A stretch of 64,000 bases of DNA. It comes from Actinoallomurus liliacearum (GTDB lineage Bacteria; Actinomycetota; Actinomycetes; Streptosporangiales; Streptosporangiaceae). Made by a program: the position numbers and the translations under genes. The stretch spans positions 186,001 through 250,000 of the forward strand of contig NZ_BAABHJ010000008.1 of the NCBI RefSeq assembly GCF_039542035.1, given 5' to 3'. Within the stretch, counting starts at the first letter, position 1. The number at the start of each line of letters is the position of its first letter. The notes beneath the pieces are model-generated. The model was not told the DNA's origin, did no database searches, and saw only the letters and a list, made by a program, of their open reading frames with translations. Below are positions 7,631-17,093 of this stretch, one piece after another.

Positions 7631-8686
7631 TCACGAAGTGAGCCAGGCCCGCATCCGCTCCTCACTCGCGAAGATACGCGGAATCTCGACGTACTCATCA
7701 CGGGTGTGCGACAGGCTCGGTTCACCGGGGCCGTAGTTGACGGCCGGGATGCCCAGCTCGGAGAACCTCGCGACGTCGGTCCAGCCGAACTTGGCACGCA
7801 CCGCGCCGCCGGTGGCCTCGGTGAACGCCGCCGCGACCGGATGCGTCAGGCCCGGGCGCGCACCCGGCGCGCCGTCGACCACGGTGACCTCGTAGCCGTC
7901 GAACAGCTTTCGGAGGTACCGCTCGGCGTCGGCCAGGGACTTGTCGGGCGCGAACCGGTAGTTGATCGTGACGACGCACTCGTCGGGGATGACGTTGCCC
8001 GCGACCCCGCCCCGGACGAACACCGCGTTGAGTCCCTCGTGGTACTCCAGGCCGTCCACCACGGGCCGCTTCGGCTCGTACGCGCGCAGGACGTCGAGCA
8101 CCGCGGCGGCCTGGTGGATGGCGTTCGTCCCCATCCACGACCGCGCGCTGTGCGCCCGCTCGCCGGCGACCTTGACCTCGATGCGGATGGTGCCCTGGCA
8201 ACCGCCCTCGACGATGCCGCCCGACGGCTCCATCAGGACCGCGAAGTCGGCCTGCAGGAGCTCGGGCCGGGTCAGGCCGATGCGCCTGAGGCCGTTGCGC
8301 TCCTCCTCGATCTCCTCGCACTCGTAGAAGAAGTACGTGACGTCCCGGGTGGTCTCGGGGATGGTGGCCAGCTTGAGCTGTACGGCGACGCCCGCCTTCA
8401 TGTCCCCGGTCCCGCAGCCGTACAGCCGGTCGCCCTCCACGCGGGAGGGCAGGTTGTGGTTGATCGGCACGGTGTCGAGGTGCCCGGCGATCACGACCCG
8501 CTCGCTGCGGCCCTGCGACGTCCGCGCGATGACCGTGTCGCCGTCCCGCTCGACGGACAGGTGGGGCAGGGCACGCAGCGCCTCCTCGACCGCGTCGGCG
8601 AGGGCCTTCTCGTTACCGCTCACCGATTCGATGTCGACGATCGCCGCGGTCAGGGACGCGACGTCCTGAGTCAGATCAAGCCGCAT
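7631..8686 (-). CDS. dapE: Succinyl-diaminopimelate desuccinylase
   Basis: A 351-residue M20 metallopeptidase of the actinobacterial DapE type. It hydrolyses N-succinyl-LL-2,6-diaminopimelate to LL-diaminopimelate in lysine and peptidoglycan precursor synthesis. Di-zinc ligands are visible in GHLDTVP, GTGDMKAG, ECEEIEEE and near the C-terminus SLSHTRDEYVE; the dimerisation domain carries GERAHSARSWMGTNA. With dapD (10.7 kb) and dapC (58.4 kb) in the same window it indicates the succinylase branch. The assignment is strong from length, motifs and context. Starts ATG at 8686. Confidence 0.95.
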   Translation of the reverse strand: MRLDLTQDVASLTAAIVDIESVSGNEKALADAVEEALRALPHLSVERDGDTVIARTSQGRSERVVIAGHLDTVPINHNLPSRVEGDRLYGCGTGDMKAGVAVQLKLATIPETTRDVTYFFYECEEIEEERNGLRRIGLTRPELLQADFAVLMEPSGGIVEGGCQGTIRIEVKVAGERAHSARSWMGTNAIHQAAAVLDVLRAYEPKRPVVDGLEYHEGLNAVFVRGGVAGNVIPDECVVTINYRFAPDKSLADAERYLRKLFDGYEVTVVDGAPGARPGLTHPVAAAFTEATGGAVRAKFGWTDVARFSELGIPAVNYGPGEPSLSHTRDEYVEIPRIFASEERMRAWLTS

Positions 8687-8907
8687 GGGGCCTGAGCCTA
8701 CGCCAGTGATGCCCGGATCCGGCCAGCCGCCCGGCGGTCTGCGGCCGCGCCGTTAATCAGCCTGAACTGCGCGGATCTGCCGACCTGCCAACGAAGGCGG
8801 CAATATTAGGGGATTTTTCCACTTACTTACGGCTTGCCTCGTTGGTTATTTACCTATGAGAGGGAGCGAATCGCCGTTTGTTTTCGCCCGGAAGGACCTC
8901 CCCCGCC
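8687..8907. promoter_or_regulatory. AT-rich leader between dapE and the wall amidase
   Basis: Divergent upstream region for dapE (left) and the amidase (right). Bases 8790-8860 are conspicuously AT-rich for this genome (AATATTAGGGGATTTTTCC). A loose inverted repeat, CCAACGAAGGC at 8788-8798 against GCCTCGTTGG at 8836-8845, encloses that stretch and could be an operator. A GGAAGGA ribosome-binding site is at 8890-8896, before the chosen ATG at 8908. No complete sigma-factor consensus is evident. Confidence 0.35.
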
Positions 8908-9735
8908 ATGGACCATCCCCCCGCCCACCCCCGCAGCCGGCCCGCCGCACCGCCCGACCCCGCCACCACCGGCCCCGACCTCGCCCGCCGAGACGTGCTC
9001 ATGCGCGCGGCCGCCGTCGCGGGCGGCGCCGTCCTCCTCGGCGCCGCCGACCTGACCCGCCCGCGCTCCGCACACGCCGCCACCAGGCCGTACGTCTACA
9101 CGCGCGCCGAGTGGGGAGCACGGCCCCCGACCTCACCCGCCACCATCATCAAGGCGCCCGATCACCTGATCGTGCACCACATGGCCTTCCCGAACTCCAC
9201 CGACTACTCGCTCGCCCACGCCTTCCAGCTGTCCCGCGACTGCCAGGACCTCCACATGGACACCAACGGCTGGAGCGACACCGGGCAGCAGCTCACGATC
9301 AGCCGTGGCGGCTACGTGATGGAGGGCCGCAACCGCTCCATCGAGGCCATCGGCAAGGGCGCGAACGTGATGGGCGCCCAGTGCGCGAACGAGAACGGCC
9401 ACACCCTCGGCATCGAGAACGAGGGCACCTACACCACCGAACTGCCGCCCACCGCCCTGTGGAACTCGCTCGTCCAGACCCTCGCCTGGCTCTGCGACCT
9501 CTACGGGCTCTCCCCGGCCACCGCGATCGTCGGCCACCGCGACTACAACACCACGCAGTGCCCCGGCGACGCGCTCTACGCCCAGCTCCCCCGGCTCCGG
9601 TCGGAGGTCGCCGGTGCGCTCGGCCTGGCGTACGCCGCGCGCGCCGAGGCGTCCGGCACGCGATCCGGCCTGCCCGGACCGCGGAGCCTCGGCGACCACG
9701 GCCCCGCCGTGGGCGCCGCCGACCGCCGCCCCTGA
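8908..9735 (+). CDS. Tat-exported peptidoglycan recognition protein / N-acetylmuramoyl-L-alanine amidase
   Basis: A 275-residue protein. The N-terminus has a twin-arginine signal (ARRDVLMRAAAVAGGAVLLGA) with a cleavage-type AHAAT at the end. The mature part is a PGRP/Amidase_2 domain: VHHMAFPN gives the first zinc His, GHRDYNTTQCPGD the second His and the zinc Cys, and the whole core is about 165 residues. It should cleave the amide bond between muramic acid and the stem peptide outside the membrane. It is followed 89 bases later by a GH25 muramidase, so the two likely act together in wall turnover. ATG at 8908 is preferred over upstream alternatives because of the SD. Confidence 0.88.
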   Translation: MDHPPAHPRSRPAAPPDPATTGPDLARRDVLMRAAAVAGGAVLLGAADLTRPRSAHAATRPYVYTRAEWGARPPTSPATIIKAPDHLIVHHMAFPNSTDYSLAHAFQLSRDCQDLHMDTNGWSDTGQQLTISRGGYVMEGRNRSIEAIGKGANVMGAQCANENGHTLGIENEGTYTTELPPTALWNSLVQTLAWLCDLYGLSPATAIVGHRDYNTTQCPGDALYAQLPRLRSEVAGALGLAYAARAEASGTRSGLPGPRSLGDHGPAVGAADRRP

Positions 9736-9824
9736 TGGCCGGGCCACTCCGCCCCCGGCCACCCGAGTCCACCCGCCCGCACGGTAGTCCCACCCCCGCC
9801 ACTCCCGATCCCCAGGAGGAATCC

Positions 9825-10655
9825 GTGGCCCCGTCCCCCCGCCACCGCATCGCCCGCAGGCTGACCACGGCGTTCGCCGCGCTCGCCGTCGCCGGAGGCG
9901 TCCTCGCCGCCGCGCCCGCGGCCGGCGCGTCTCCGAACCCGATCACCCACCCCGACAAGGACCACGCCGGCTCGGGTCTCGCCGCCCGGAGCACCTCCGA
10001 CGGCACGGTCAGCCCGCTGGTCGCCGGGCTCCCCGGCCTCGACGTCTCCAGCCACCAGGGCAACGTCGGCTGGAGCACGGTGAAGAGCAACGGCGCCAAG
10101 TTCGCCTACGTCAAGGCCACCGAGGGCACGTCGTACCAGAACCCCTACTTCTCGCAGCAGTACGTCGGGTCCTACAACGCCGGACTGATCCGCGGTGCCT
10201 ACCACTTCGCCACGCCGAACACCTCGAGCGGCGCGGCGCAGGCCGACTACTTCGCCGCCCACGGCGGCGGCTGGTCCAAGGACAACCAGACGCTGCCCGG
10301 CGCGCTCGACATCGAGTACAACCCGTACGGGGCCACGTGCTACGGCCTGAGCCAGGCCTCGATGAAGAGCTGGATCCACGCGTTCATCAACGAGTACCAC
10401 GCCAAGACCGGCCGGTATGCGGTCATCTACACGACCCTCGACTGGTGGACCTCGTGCACCGGCAACAACGACGCGACCTTCGCGACGAACAGCCCGCTGT
10501 GGATCGCGAAGTACAGCAGCTCGGCCGGCACCCTGCCGTACGGCTGGAGCTTCTACACCATCTGGCAGTACGCCGACAGCGGCACGTTCCCGGGTGACCA
10601 GGACACCTTCAACGGTGACGCGTCGCGTCTGCTCGCCCTCGCCAACAACACCTGA
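9825..10655 (+). CDS. Secreted GH25 muramidase (lysozyme)
   Basis: A 276-residue protein with a Sec-type signal (RRLTTAFAALAVAGGVLAAAPAAGA). The GH25 domain starts at GLDVSSHQGNVGW and carries the catalytic acid pair in ALDIEYNPYG, then WTSCTGN, and ends near FNGDASRLLAL. It hydrolyses the beta-1,4 bond between MurNAc and GlcNAc. The GTG start at 9825 has a textbook AGGAGG at 9814-9819; the frame is open far upstream but without signals. No wall-binding repeats are present. A bidirectional terminator follows at once. Confidence 0.93.
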   Translation: MAPSPRHRIARRLTTAFAALAVAGGVLAAAPAAGASPNPITHPDKDHAGSGLAARSTSDGTVSPLVAGLPGLDVSSHQGNVGWSTVKSNGAKFAYVKATEGTSYQNPYFSQQYVGSYNAGLIRGAYHFATPNTSSGAAQADYFAAHGGGWSKDNQTLPGALDIEYNPYGATCYGLSQASMKSWIHAFINEYHAKTGRYAVIYTTLDWWTSCTGNNDATFATNSPLWIAKYSSSAGTLPYGWSFYTIWQYADSGTFPGDQDTFNGDASRLLALANNT

Positions 10656-10667
10656 TCAGAACTGACC

Positions 10668-10696
10668 GAGGTGCCGGGGCCGTGCCCCGGCACCTC
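10668..10696. terminator. Bidirectional terminator between the GH25 gene and dapD
   Basis: Perfect inverted repeat GAGGTGCCGGGGC / GCCCCGGCACCTC (13-bp stem, 3-base loop) placed 12 bases after the GH25 stop and 21 bases from the dapD stop, serving both convergent genes. No T-run, as is usual in this GC range. Confidence 0.85.
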
Positions 10697-10717
10697 GCGC
10701 GTTCAGCGGGATGTGGG

Positions 10718-11554
<837 letters not shown>

Positions 11555-11619
11555 GCCGGTGAGAATAGCGGCGGCACCGTCGATGAATGTCCGGCAGGGT
11601 GTAAGGAACGGGTACCTTC

Positions 11620-12450
11620 GTGCCCGTGAGTCGGACGAGTGGGAGGCGGCTGCGGCTGGCCGTCATCGCGTTGATCACCACGCTGGTCATCGTCGGCGGC
11701 GGTGTCGCGCTGTACGTCCACTTCCGTCCGTATCTCCACGGCACCAACTGCGAGGCCCGTACGAGCACCGGAGTCATGCCGCTCGACCTCGACCAGGCCG
11801 CCAACGCCGCCACGATCGCCGCCGTGGCCCTGCGCAAGAAGCTCCCCGAAGAGGCCGTCGTCATCGCGTACGCGACGGCGCTGCAGGAGTCACACCTGCG
11901 CAACCTCGAGAGCGGCGACCGCGACTCCGTCGGCCTGTTCCAGCAGCGCCCGTCGCAGGGCTGGGGCACGTCCGCCCAGCTGAAGGACCCGGTCTACGCC
12001 GCAAACCGGTTCTTCAACGCGCTCGTCAAGGTCAAGGACTACACCGGGCTGCCCGTCCACGACGCGGCCCAGCGGGTGCAGCGCAGCGCGGACGGCAAGG
12101 CGTACGCCCGGCACGAGGAGGACGCCCGGGTCATGGCCGCGGCCTACACCGGCCGCGTGCCCGGCGCCGTACGCTGCTGGTACCCGCCGAACAAGCGCAA
12201 GAAGCAGGACCAGTCGGCGCAGGCCCTCGACACCCTGCGCAAGACGCTCAAGCGCAAGGACACCGGCGACGGGATCACCGCGGCCAACGCCCGCAGCGGG
12301 TGGACGATCGCGACCTGGATGGTCGCGCACGCCCAGCCGTACGGCATCCACGAGGTGCGCTACGCCGGCCGGCGCTGGCGGTCGGCGCAGGGCCACGACG
12401 GCTGGACCAAGGACTCCGACGCCCCCACGGACCGCGTCCTGATCAACTGA
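11620..12450 (+). CDS. Membrane-anchored protein with lysozyme-fold-like domain
   Basis: A 276-residue protein with one N-terminal helix (LRLAVIALITTLVIVGGGVALYV) and an outside domain. The segment ATALQESHLRNLESGDRDSVGLFQQRPSQGWG resembles the catalytic-Glu region of lysozyme-like transglycosylases (Glu followed by SxGLFQ), so a lytic transglycosylase or related wall-binding role is plausible. Homologues are often mislabelled heavy-metal transporters in databases. GTG at 11620 follows AAGGA by 12 bases; an alternative GTG is at 11626. Convergent with the amine oxidase gene. Confidence 0.7.
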   Translation: MPVSRTSGRRLRLAVIALITTLVIVGGGVALYVHFRPYLHGTNCEARTSTGVMPLDLDQAANAATIAAVALRKKLPEEAVVIAYATALQESHLRNLESGDRDSVGLFQQRPSQGWGTSAQLKDPVYAANRFFNALVKVKDYTGLPVHDAAQRVQRSADGKAYARHEEDARVMAAAYTGRVPGAVRCWYPPNKRKKQDQSAQALDTLRKTLKRKDTGDGITAANARSGWTIATWMVAHAQPYGIHEVRYAGRRWRSAQGHDGWTKDSDAPTDRVLIN

Positions 12451-12467
12451 GACTGACGTCCGCTCTA

Positions 12468-12499
12468 GGTAGATGACATCTACGTAGATTCGTTCTACC
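12468..12499. repeat. Cluster of interleaved GTAGA palindromes
   Basis: The 70-base gap between two convergent genes contains GGTAGATGACATCTACGTAG plus TTCTACC further on. A perfect 7-bp inverted repeat GTAGATG-A-CATCTAC is at 12469-12483, overlapping the palindrome TCTACGTAGA (12479-12488), and an outer pair GGTAGA/TCTACC closes 12468-12499. The AT content is high for the locus. It may be a protein-binding site or a weak transcription stop; it is not a classic GC-rich terminator. Confidence 0.5.
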
Positions 12500-12520
12500 A
12501 AGCGAAAGGCCTCACGGGTC

Positions 12521-14131
12521 CTACCGAGGGGTGGCGAGGGCGCGCTGGTGGATCTCGCTGACGACGTAGCGGGCGGACAGGAACGCGCCCGCCTGCCAGC
12601 CCATGAAGCGCGTCAGCCACTCACCGGCGAAGTACACGCGGCCGTGCGGCTGGTTCAGCAGGTCGTACTGGCCGCTCGTCCAGGACGGCCAGGCGACCCA
12701 CCCGGTCTCGATGTGCGGGATGCGGTCCCACGCCACGGCGAACGCCGAGACGACCTCCTTCGCGTACTTCGGGCCGTGGATCTTCACCCCCTGGGCGAGG
12801 GCGTGCTTGATCCGGTCCGCCGGCGACATCCGGTCGAAGGCGTCGGTGCCCGGCCCCTGCGTGTAATAGCCGAGCAGGACGCCGCCCTTGCCGTGGTACC
12901 CGTGGGAGGGGTACCAGATCTGGCTGATGTCCAGGTCGGTGTTGGTGATCCCGCCGTAGATGCGGTCGTCCTCCTCCCACCACCGCCGCCGGTACTCCAG
13001 GCCCAGCTTGCCGACGTGGACCCGGGTCGGGTACTCCAGGGCCGCCTTCACCGCGGCGCCCAGGTTGTTGGGGACCCGCGCCATGAGATAGGCGGGCAGG
13101 GTCGCCACGCAGTAGTCGCCCTGCGCCATCCGCTGCCGGCCCTTCGCGTCGCGGTACCGCACGTGGACGGCGTCCGGCTGGTCCGTCACCTCCAGGACCT
13201 CGGCCTGGTACTCGATGCGGTGGCCGCCGATGCGGTCGGCGAGGGCGTACGGGATGCGGTCCATGCCGCCGATCGGCTGGAACATCATCATCGCCTGGTC
13301 CCAGCCGAGTTCGAACGACAGGTTCCGGCCGAGCTGGGAGGCGAGCACGTTGTGCAGGGACGGCGGCGGCCCGAGGACCGTGCCCGGGTGGTCGGCCGCG
13401 TCGGGCAGGACCGAGTATCCCCGGCGGTCGGTGCCGGTGTACCTCCACTCGCCGCCCGTGCGGGTGAGGGCGCCGAAGTCCTCGAGGAACGCCATCAGCC
13501 GGTCCTTGTCGTCGGCGGACAGCTCCGCGTCGAGCGCACCCTGAGTGGTCGCCTTGGCCAGCAGCTCACTGATGTAGCCGTACGTGTCGGCCTTGACGGC
13601 GCGGTCCGTCGTCCGGACATCGGACATCGGCCCGGCGTTCTGGTAATAGACGTAGGCGTCGGCATTCTGATTGACGAACGGCTCGATCGCCACGCCCAGT
13701 TCGCGGCAGTAGTCGAGCGTCAACATGAACTGCGCGATCCGTGCCGGACCGGCGTTCAGATAAAGCCCGGGCGCGAACGTGGCGCGCTGTTCGTAACCGC
13801 CCAGTTCGCGTTCGACGGTGCCGCCGCGGACCGTCCAATTGCGCCCGCCGGGACGGTTCTTCGCCTCCAGGATGCGGCAGTCGTATCCCGCCTTGCCCAG
13901 TTCGTACGCGGTGGCGAGCCCGGCGATGCCGCCGCCCAGGATCACGACCTTCGGGGCCTTGCGGCCCGACAGCGCGAAATCCGCGCGGCTCGGCGGGACG
14001 AACGGGCGTCCCGCCGCGTCCGCCGCCGTCGGCGCCAGGCCGAGTGCGCCCATCGTCTCGAACAGGACTCCGGCTCCGCCGGCGATGCCGACGGCCCGCA
14101 GGAATGATCTTCTGGTGACCGCACTCCCCAT
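12521..14131 (-). CDS. Tat-exported flavin amine/L-amino-acid oxidase
   Basis: A 536-residue protein. Start at 14131 is chosen because GGAGGG precedes it and it puts the twin-arginine signal VTRRSFLRAVGIAGGAG close to the N-terminus. The FAD-binding GGGIAGLATAYELGKAGYD and the second motif EAKNRPGGRNWTVRGG mark the amine-oxidase superfamily; the C-terminal YFAGEWLTRFMGWQAGAFLSA is the usual flavin-contact end. It would oxidise an amine or L-amino acid outside the membrane, yielding aldehyde or keto acid, ammonia and peroxide. Closest in style to bacterial L-amino-acid oxidases; the substrate is not determinable. Confidence 0.85.
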   Translation of the reverse strand: MGSAVTRRSFLRAVGIAGGAGVLFETMGALGLAPTAADAAGRPFVPPSRADFALSGRKAPKVVILGGGIAGLATAYELGKAGYDCRILEAKNRPGGRNWTVRGGTVERELGGYEQRATFAPGLYLNAGPARIAQFMLTLDYCRELGVAIEPFVNQNADAYVYYQNAGPMSDVRTTDRAVKADTYGYISELLAKATTQGALDAELSADDKDRLMAFLEDFGALTRTGGEWRYTGTDRRGYSVLPDAADHPGTVLGPPPSLHNVLASQLGRNLSFELGWDQAMMMFQPIGGMDRIPYALADRIGGHRIEYQAEVLEVTDQPDAVHVRYRDAKGRQRMAQGDYCVATLPAYLMARVPNNLGAAVKAALEYPTRVHVGKLGLEYRRRWWEEDDRIYGGITNTDLDISQIWYPSHGYHGKGGVLLGYYTQGPGTDAFDRMSPADRIKHALAQGVKIHGPKYAKEVVSAFAVAWDRIPHIETGWVAWPSWTSGQYDLLNQPHGRVYFAGEWLTRFMGWQAGAFLSARYVVSEIHQRALATPR

Positions 14132-14357
14132 GACGCCCTCCGGCCGATTGCCCATCGGCTGGGGACGATAATCGCTTTGCGGTTCCACTTTAACGAATCG
14201 CAGGAATTGTCATCCGGAATTCGTCGGACCGATTATCCGGCACGACCTCTTCATCGCCGTGATTACCCGCCGGTCATCCATATGACGAATATTGGCGGCG
14301 CTCGGAGCACGCCCATTTCGGCCGGTTACCGTGGATAAGCCGTCAAGGAGGGAGCTT
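14132..14357. promoter_or_regulatory. Divergent promoter region, amine oxidase / beta-propeller gene
   Basis: About 225 bases of lower-GC sequence (for example CACTTTAACGAATCGCAGG and CATATGACGAATATTGG) between two divergent genes for exported proteins. It ends with the strong SD AAGGAGGGA before the ATG at 14358. I see no clear paired -35/-10 or long inverted repeat. Confidence 0.35.
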
Positions 14358-16016
14358 ATGCGATTTCCAGCGGGAAGACCTTTGCAAAGACTGTGGGTGG
14401 CACTGGCCGGGGCATTCCTGGTCGTCGGCGCGCTGGCGGGCGCCGTGGCGTGCACCTCCCATTCCGCCTCTGATGTCTCGGCGCGTGACGCCGCAGCGCC
14501 ACAGCGGACCGCGGGCGAGTGGCCGTCCGGCGGCCAGAACATCTACGACACGCACGGCAACCCGTACGAACACCAGATCAACGCCTCCAACGCATCCCAG
14601 TTGACGACGCGCTGGACGGCGACCATGCACGGGGACGTCTCGGCGACCCCCGCGGTCGTCGGCGGCGCGATCTACGTGCCGGACTTCGGGGGGTACTTCA
14701 CCAAGTACGACGCCCGGACCGGCCGGGTGATCTGGTCGCACAAGGTGTCGGAGTACACCGGAGACCAGAAGAGCTTCTCCCGGACCAGCCCCGCCGTCTC
14801 CGGGGACACCGTCTACATCGGCGACCACTACGGCCTGCACGCCACCGGCTCGGCGCCGCCGGTCACCGCCGACGCCGCCCGGCTGCTCGCCGTCGACGCC
14901 GCCACGGGCAGGCTGCGCTGGAAGCTCGTCCTGGACAAGCAGTTCGCGGCCTGGCTCACCCAGTCGCCACTCGTCCACGACGGCGTCATCTACGAGGGCA
15001 TCGCGTCGGGCGAGGAGGACCAGGCGGCCGCGCCGAACTACCAGTGCTGCAAGTTCCGCGGCAACCTGGTGGCGATCAGCGAGCGCACCCACAAGGTGCT
15101 GTGGCGGACCTACTTCCAGCCGCCGAACGGCGGGACGACCGGCGGCTACAGCGGTGCGGCGATCTGGAGCGGCACCCCCGCCATCGACCCGGTGAACAAG
15201 ACGGTCGTCATCACCACCGGGAACAACTACGCCGTCCCCGCCAGCGTGGAGAAATGCCGCAAGGCCGGCGGCACTCCGGAGAAGTGCTTCTCCTCGGAGA
15301 ACCGCATCGACTCGATCATCGCCGTGGACCTGCGCACCGGAAAGATCCGGTGGTCGACCGGCGCGAAGATGTTCGACGACTGGAACTCCGGATGCCTGCC
15401 CGGCGCACCGCCGAACAACTGCAAGCCCGACCACGGCCCGGACGCCGACTTCGGCGACGGCGCGCACATCTCGGTCGTCAATGACCACGGGAAGCAGCGG
15501 GTGCTGGTCGGAGCCGGGCAGAAGAGCGGCATCTACTGGCAGCTCGACGGCGCCACCGGCAAGATCCTCTGGAGCGCGGCCCCCGGCCCGAGCGGGCAGC
15601 AGGGCGGCATCCAGTGGGGCAGCGCGACCGACGGCAGGCGGGTCTACGTCGCCGAGTCCAACGCCGACTCCCACCCGTACAAGCTGCCGAACGGCAAGAC
15701 GATCGACTACGGCTCCTTCTCCGCGCTCGACGCTCTGACCGGAAAGCTCGTCTGGCAGATCGCCGATCCGTCGAAGGGGCATGACAAGGCGCCGCTCACC
15801 GTGGCGAACGGCGTGGTGTACGCCGGTTCGACGACCGGCCACATGTACGCCCTGGACGCGGCCACCGGAAAGGTCCTGTGGGACCGGAAGGGCCAGGGCT
15901 CGTCACTCGCCGGGCCGGCCGTCGTGGACGGGCTCGTCTACTGGGGGAACGGCTACACCGCCAAGTGGGCCACCCCCGGCACGACGTTCTACGTCTTCGG
16001 GCTGCCCGGGCACTGA
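14358..16016 (+). CDS. Exported PQQ-binding-like beta-propeller protein
   Basis: A 552-residue protein. The N-terminal hydrophobic segment ends in GALAGAVACT, which reads as a lipoprotein or Sec signal. The rest is a propeller of repeats such as YVPDFGGYFTKYDARTGRVIWSH and YALDAATGKVLWDRKG, each with the DAxTGxxxW tryptophan-docking motif typical of quinoprotein dehydrogenases. No CxxCH haem motif is present. An adjacent Cys pair (NYQCCKF) and further Cys residues (EKCRKAG, EKCFSSE, GCLPG) could form disulphides. It may be a PVA-dehydrogenase-like oxidoreductase or a non-enzymatic scaffold; a PQQ requirement is unproven. Confidence 0.8.
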   Translation: MRFPAGRPLQRLWVALAGAFLVVGALAGAVACTSHSASDVSARDAAAPQRTAGEWPSGGQNIYDTHGNPYEHQINASNASQLTTRWTATMHGDVSATPAVVGGAIYVPDFGGYFTKYDARTGRVIWSHKVSEYTGDQKSFSRTSPAVSGDTVYIGDHYGLHATGSAPPVTADAARLLAVDAATGRLRWKLVLDKQFAAWLTQSPLVHDGVIYEGIASGEEDQAAAPNYQCCKFRGNLVAISERTHKVLWRTYFQPPNGGTTGGYSGAAIWSGTPAIDPVNKTVVITTGNNYAVPASVEKCRKAGGTPEKCFSSENRIDSIIAVDLRTGKIRWSTGAKMFDDWNSGCLPGAPPNNCKPDHGPDADFGDGAHISVVNDHGKQRVLVGAGQKSGIYWQLDGATGKILWSAAPGPSGQQGGIQWGSATDGRRVYVAESNADSHPYKLPNGKTIDYGSFSALDALTGKLVWQIADPSKGHDKAPLTVANGVVYAGSTTGHMYALDAATGKVLWDRKGQGSSLAGPAVVDGLVYWGNGYTAKWATPGTTFYVFGLPGH

Positions 16017-16033
16017 CCGAAGGGTCGCGGAAC

Positions 16034-16089
16034 GACCGGGCGGCGGCGCGGCGGACGAACTTCCAGTCCGTCCGCGCGGCCGCCCGGTC
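16034..16089. terminator. Bidirectional terminator-like inverted repeat
   Basis: GACCGGGCGGC...GCGGCGGAC (16034 on) pairs with GTCCGCGCGGCCGCCCGGTC (ending 16089), with one small bulge, in the gap between the convergent beta-propeller and LuxR-type genes. Confidence 0.65.
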
Positions 16090-16122
16090 TCGTCGTCCGG
16101 GCGACCCCGGTGGTGCGTTCGG

Positions 16123-17082
16123 TCATGTCCGCGTCCGCGCGGCCCTGGTGGAGTGTTCCGTCTTGTCCGCCCGGCCGTTGACCATCCCGCTCCCGGGTGA
16201 TCCGTCGTGGGACGGACGACCGTTCATGGCCCGCCGGTTCACCGACGTGCCCCGGGCCGGCCCGTCCACCGGCGGGCGGCCGTTCGCCACCCGCCCGTTC
16301 ACCGGGGTCCTCCGGGGCGGCCCGTCCACCGGCGGGCGGCTCTTCCGGTCGGCTCCGGGCGCGGTACGACGGCCGCTCGGGCCGTCGGCCGGTGAGCGGT
16401 CGCTCCCTCCCGGCCCCAGGCGCCGGGCCTCCTGCATCAGGCCGGCGCGGTAGGCGAACGAGACGAGTTGCGCCCGGTCCTTCAGGCCGAGCTTGCAGCG
16501 CAGCCGGTAGACGTGGGTCCGTACGGTGGTGGTGCCGATGAACAGCTCGGCGGCCACGTCCTCGATCGACAGTCCCCGCGCGAACAGGGTGAGCACCTCG
16601 CGTTCGCGGGCGGTGAGCGACTCGACCTCGGACTGGAGAGGGGTCTCCGTCGGCGCCTCCTGGCGGCGGAACCAGTCCACCAGCCGGGTCGCGACCTGGG
16701 GGGCCAGCATGGTCTGACCGTCGGCCGCGGCGCGCACCGCCGAGCCCAGCTGCTCGCGGGTGACCTCCTTGACCAGCAGGCCGTTCGCCCCGGCGTGCAG
16801 GACCCGCGAGATCGTGTCCTCGTTCTCCATCATCGACAGGACGACGACCCGCGGCTTCGGGTCGAGGTCCTCCTGGTTGAGTCGCCGTACGAGCTCGAGG
16901 CCGGAGATGCCGTCCAGGGCCAGCCCGGTGACCACCACGTGGGGCTGGTGCCGCCGCGCGAGGACCATGGCGTCGATGCCGCTGCCGGTCTCGTCGATCA
17001 CCTCGATGTCCTCTTCGGCCGCGAGCAGGGCGGACAGCCCGTGTCTGACGATCGACAGCCGGTCACAGACGAGTACACGCAT
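16123..17082 (-). CDS. LuxR-type regulator with a pseudo-receiver domain
   Basis: A 319-residue NarL/FixJ-like protein. Residues 1-125 form a receiver fold, but the phosphoacceptor Asp position (~53, in PHVVVTGLALDG) is Gly and the acidic pair is reduced to D7-R8; Lys105 and Ser83 are kept. Residues 155-215 are a LuxR HTH (LTAREREVLTLFARGLS...TTTVRTHVYRLRCKLGL). Residues ~225-319 are a disordered Arg/Pro/Gly tail with ~20-residue repeats (RPPVDGP..). It is probably phosphorylation independent, perhaps ligand controlled. It lies 11 bases after cysN in the same direction and so is likely co-transcribed with cysDN and a candidate regulator of the cluster. Confidence 0.85.
   Translation of the reverse strand: MRVLVCDRLSIVRHGLSALLAAEEDIEVIDETGSGIDAMVLARRHQPHVVVTGLALDGISGLELVRRLNQEDLDPKPRVVVLSMMENEDTISRVLHAGANGLLVKEVTREQLGSAVRAAADGQTMLAPQVATRLVDWFRRQEAPTETPLQSEVESLTAREREVLTLFARGLSIEDVAAELFIGTTTVRTHVYRLRCKLGLKDRAQLVSFAYRAGLMQEARRLGPGGSDRSPADGPSGRRTAPGADRKSRPPVDGPPRRTPVNGRVANGRPPVDGPARGTSVNRRAMNGRPSHDGSPGSGMVNGRADKTEHSTRAARTRT
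16200..16340. repeat. 60-bp tandem repeats in the regulator tail
   Basis: The text CGGCCCGTCCACCGGCGGGC occurs at about 16259 and 16319, exactly 60 bases apart, with a third more diverged unit before. They encode the ~20-residue repeats in the C-terminal tail of the LuxR-type protein. Confidence 0.7.
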
Positions 17083-17093
17083 GAATTCTTCCC

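Noticed and set aside
8908..10655. Amidase and GH25 lysozyme as prophage lysis genes
   Set aside because: Both carry Tat or Sec export signals, and no holin, tail or integrase genes are nearby; they fit host wall turnover.
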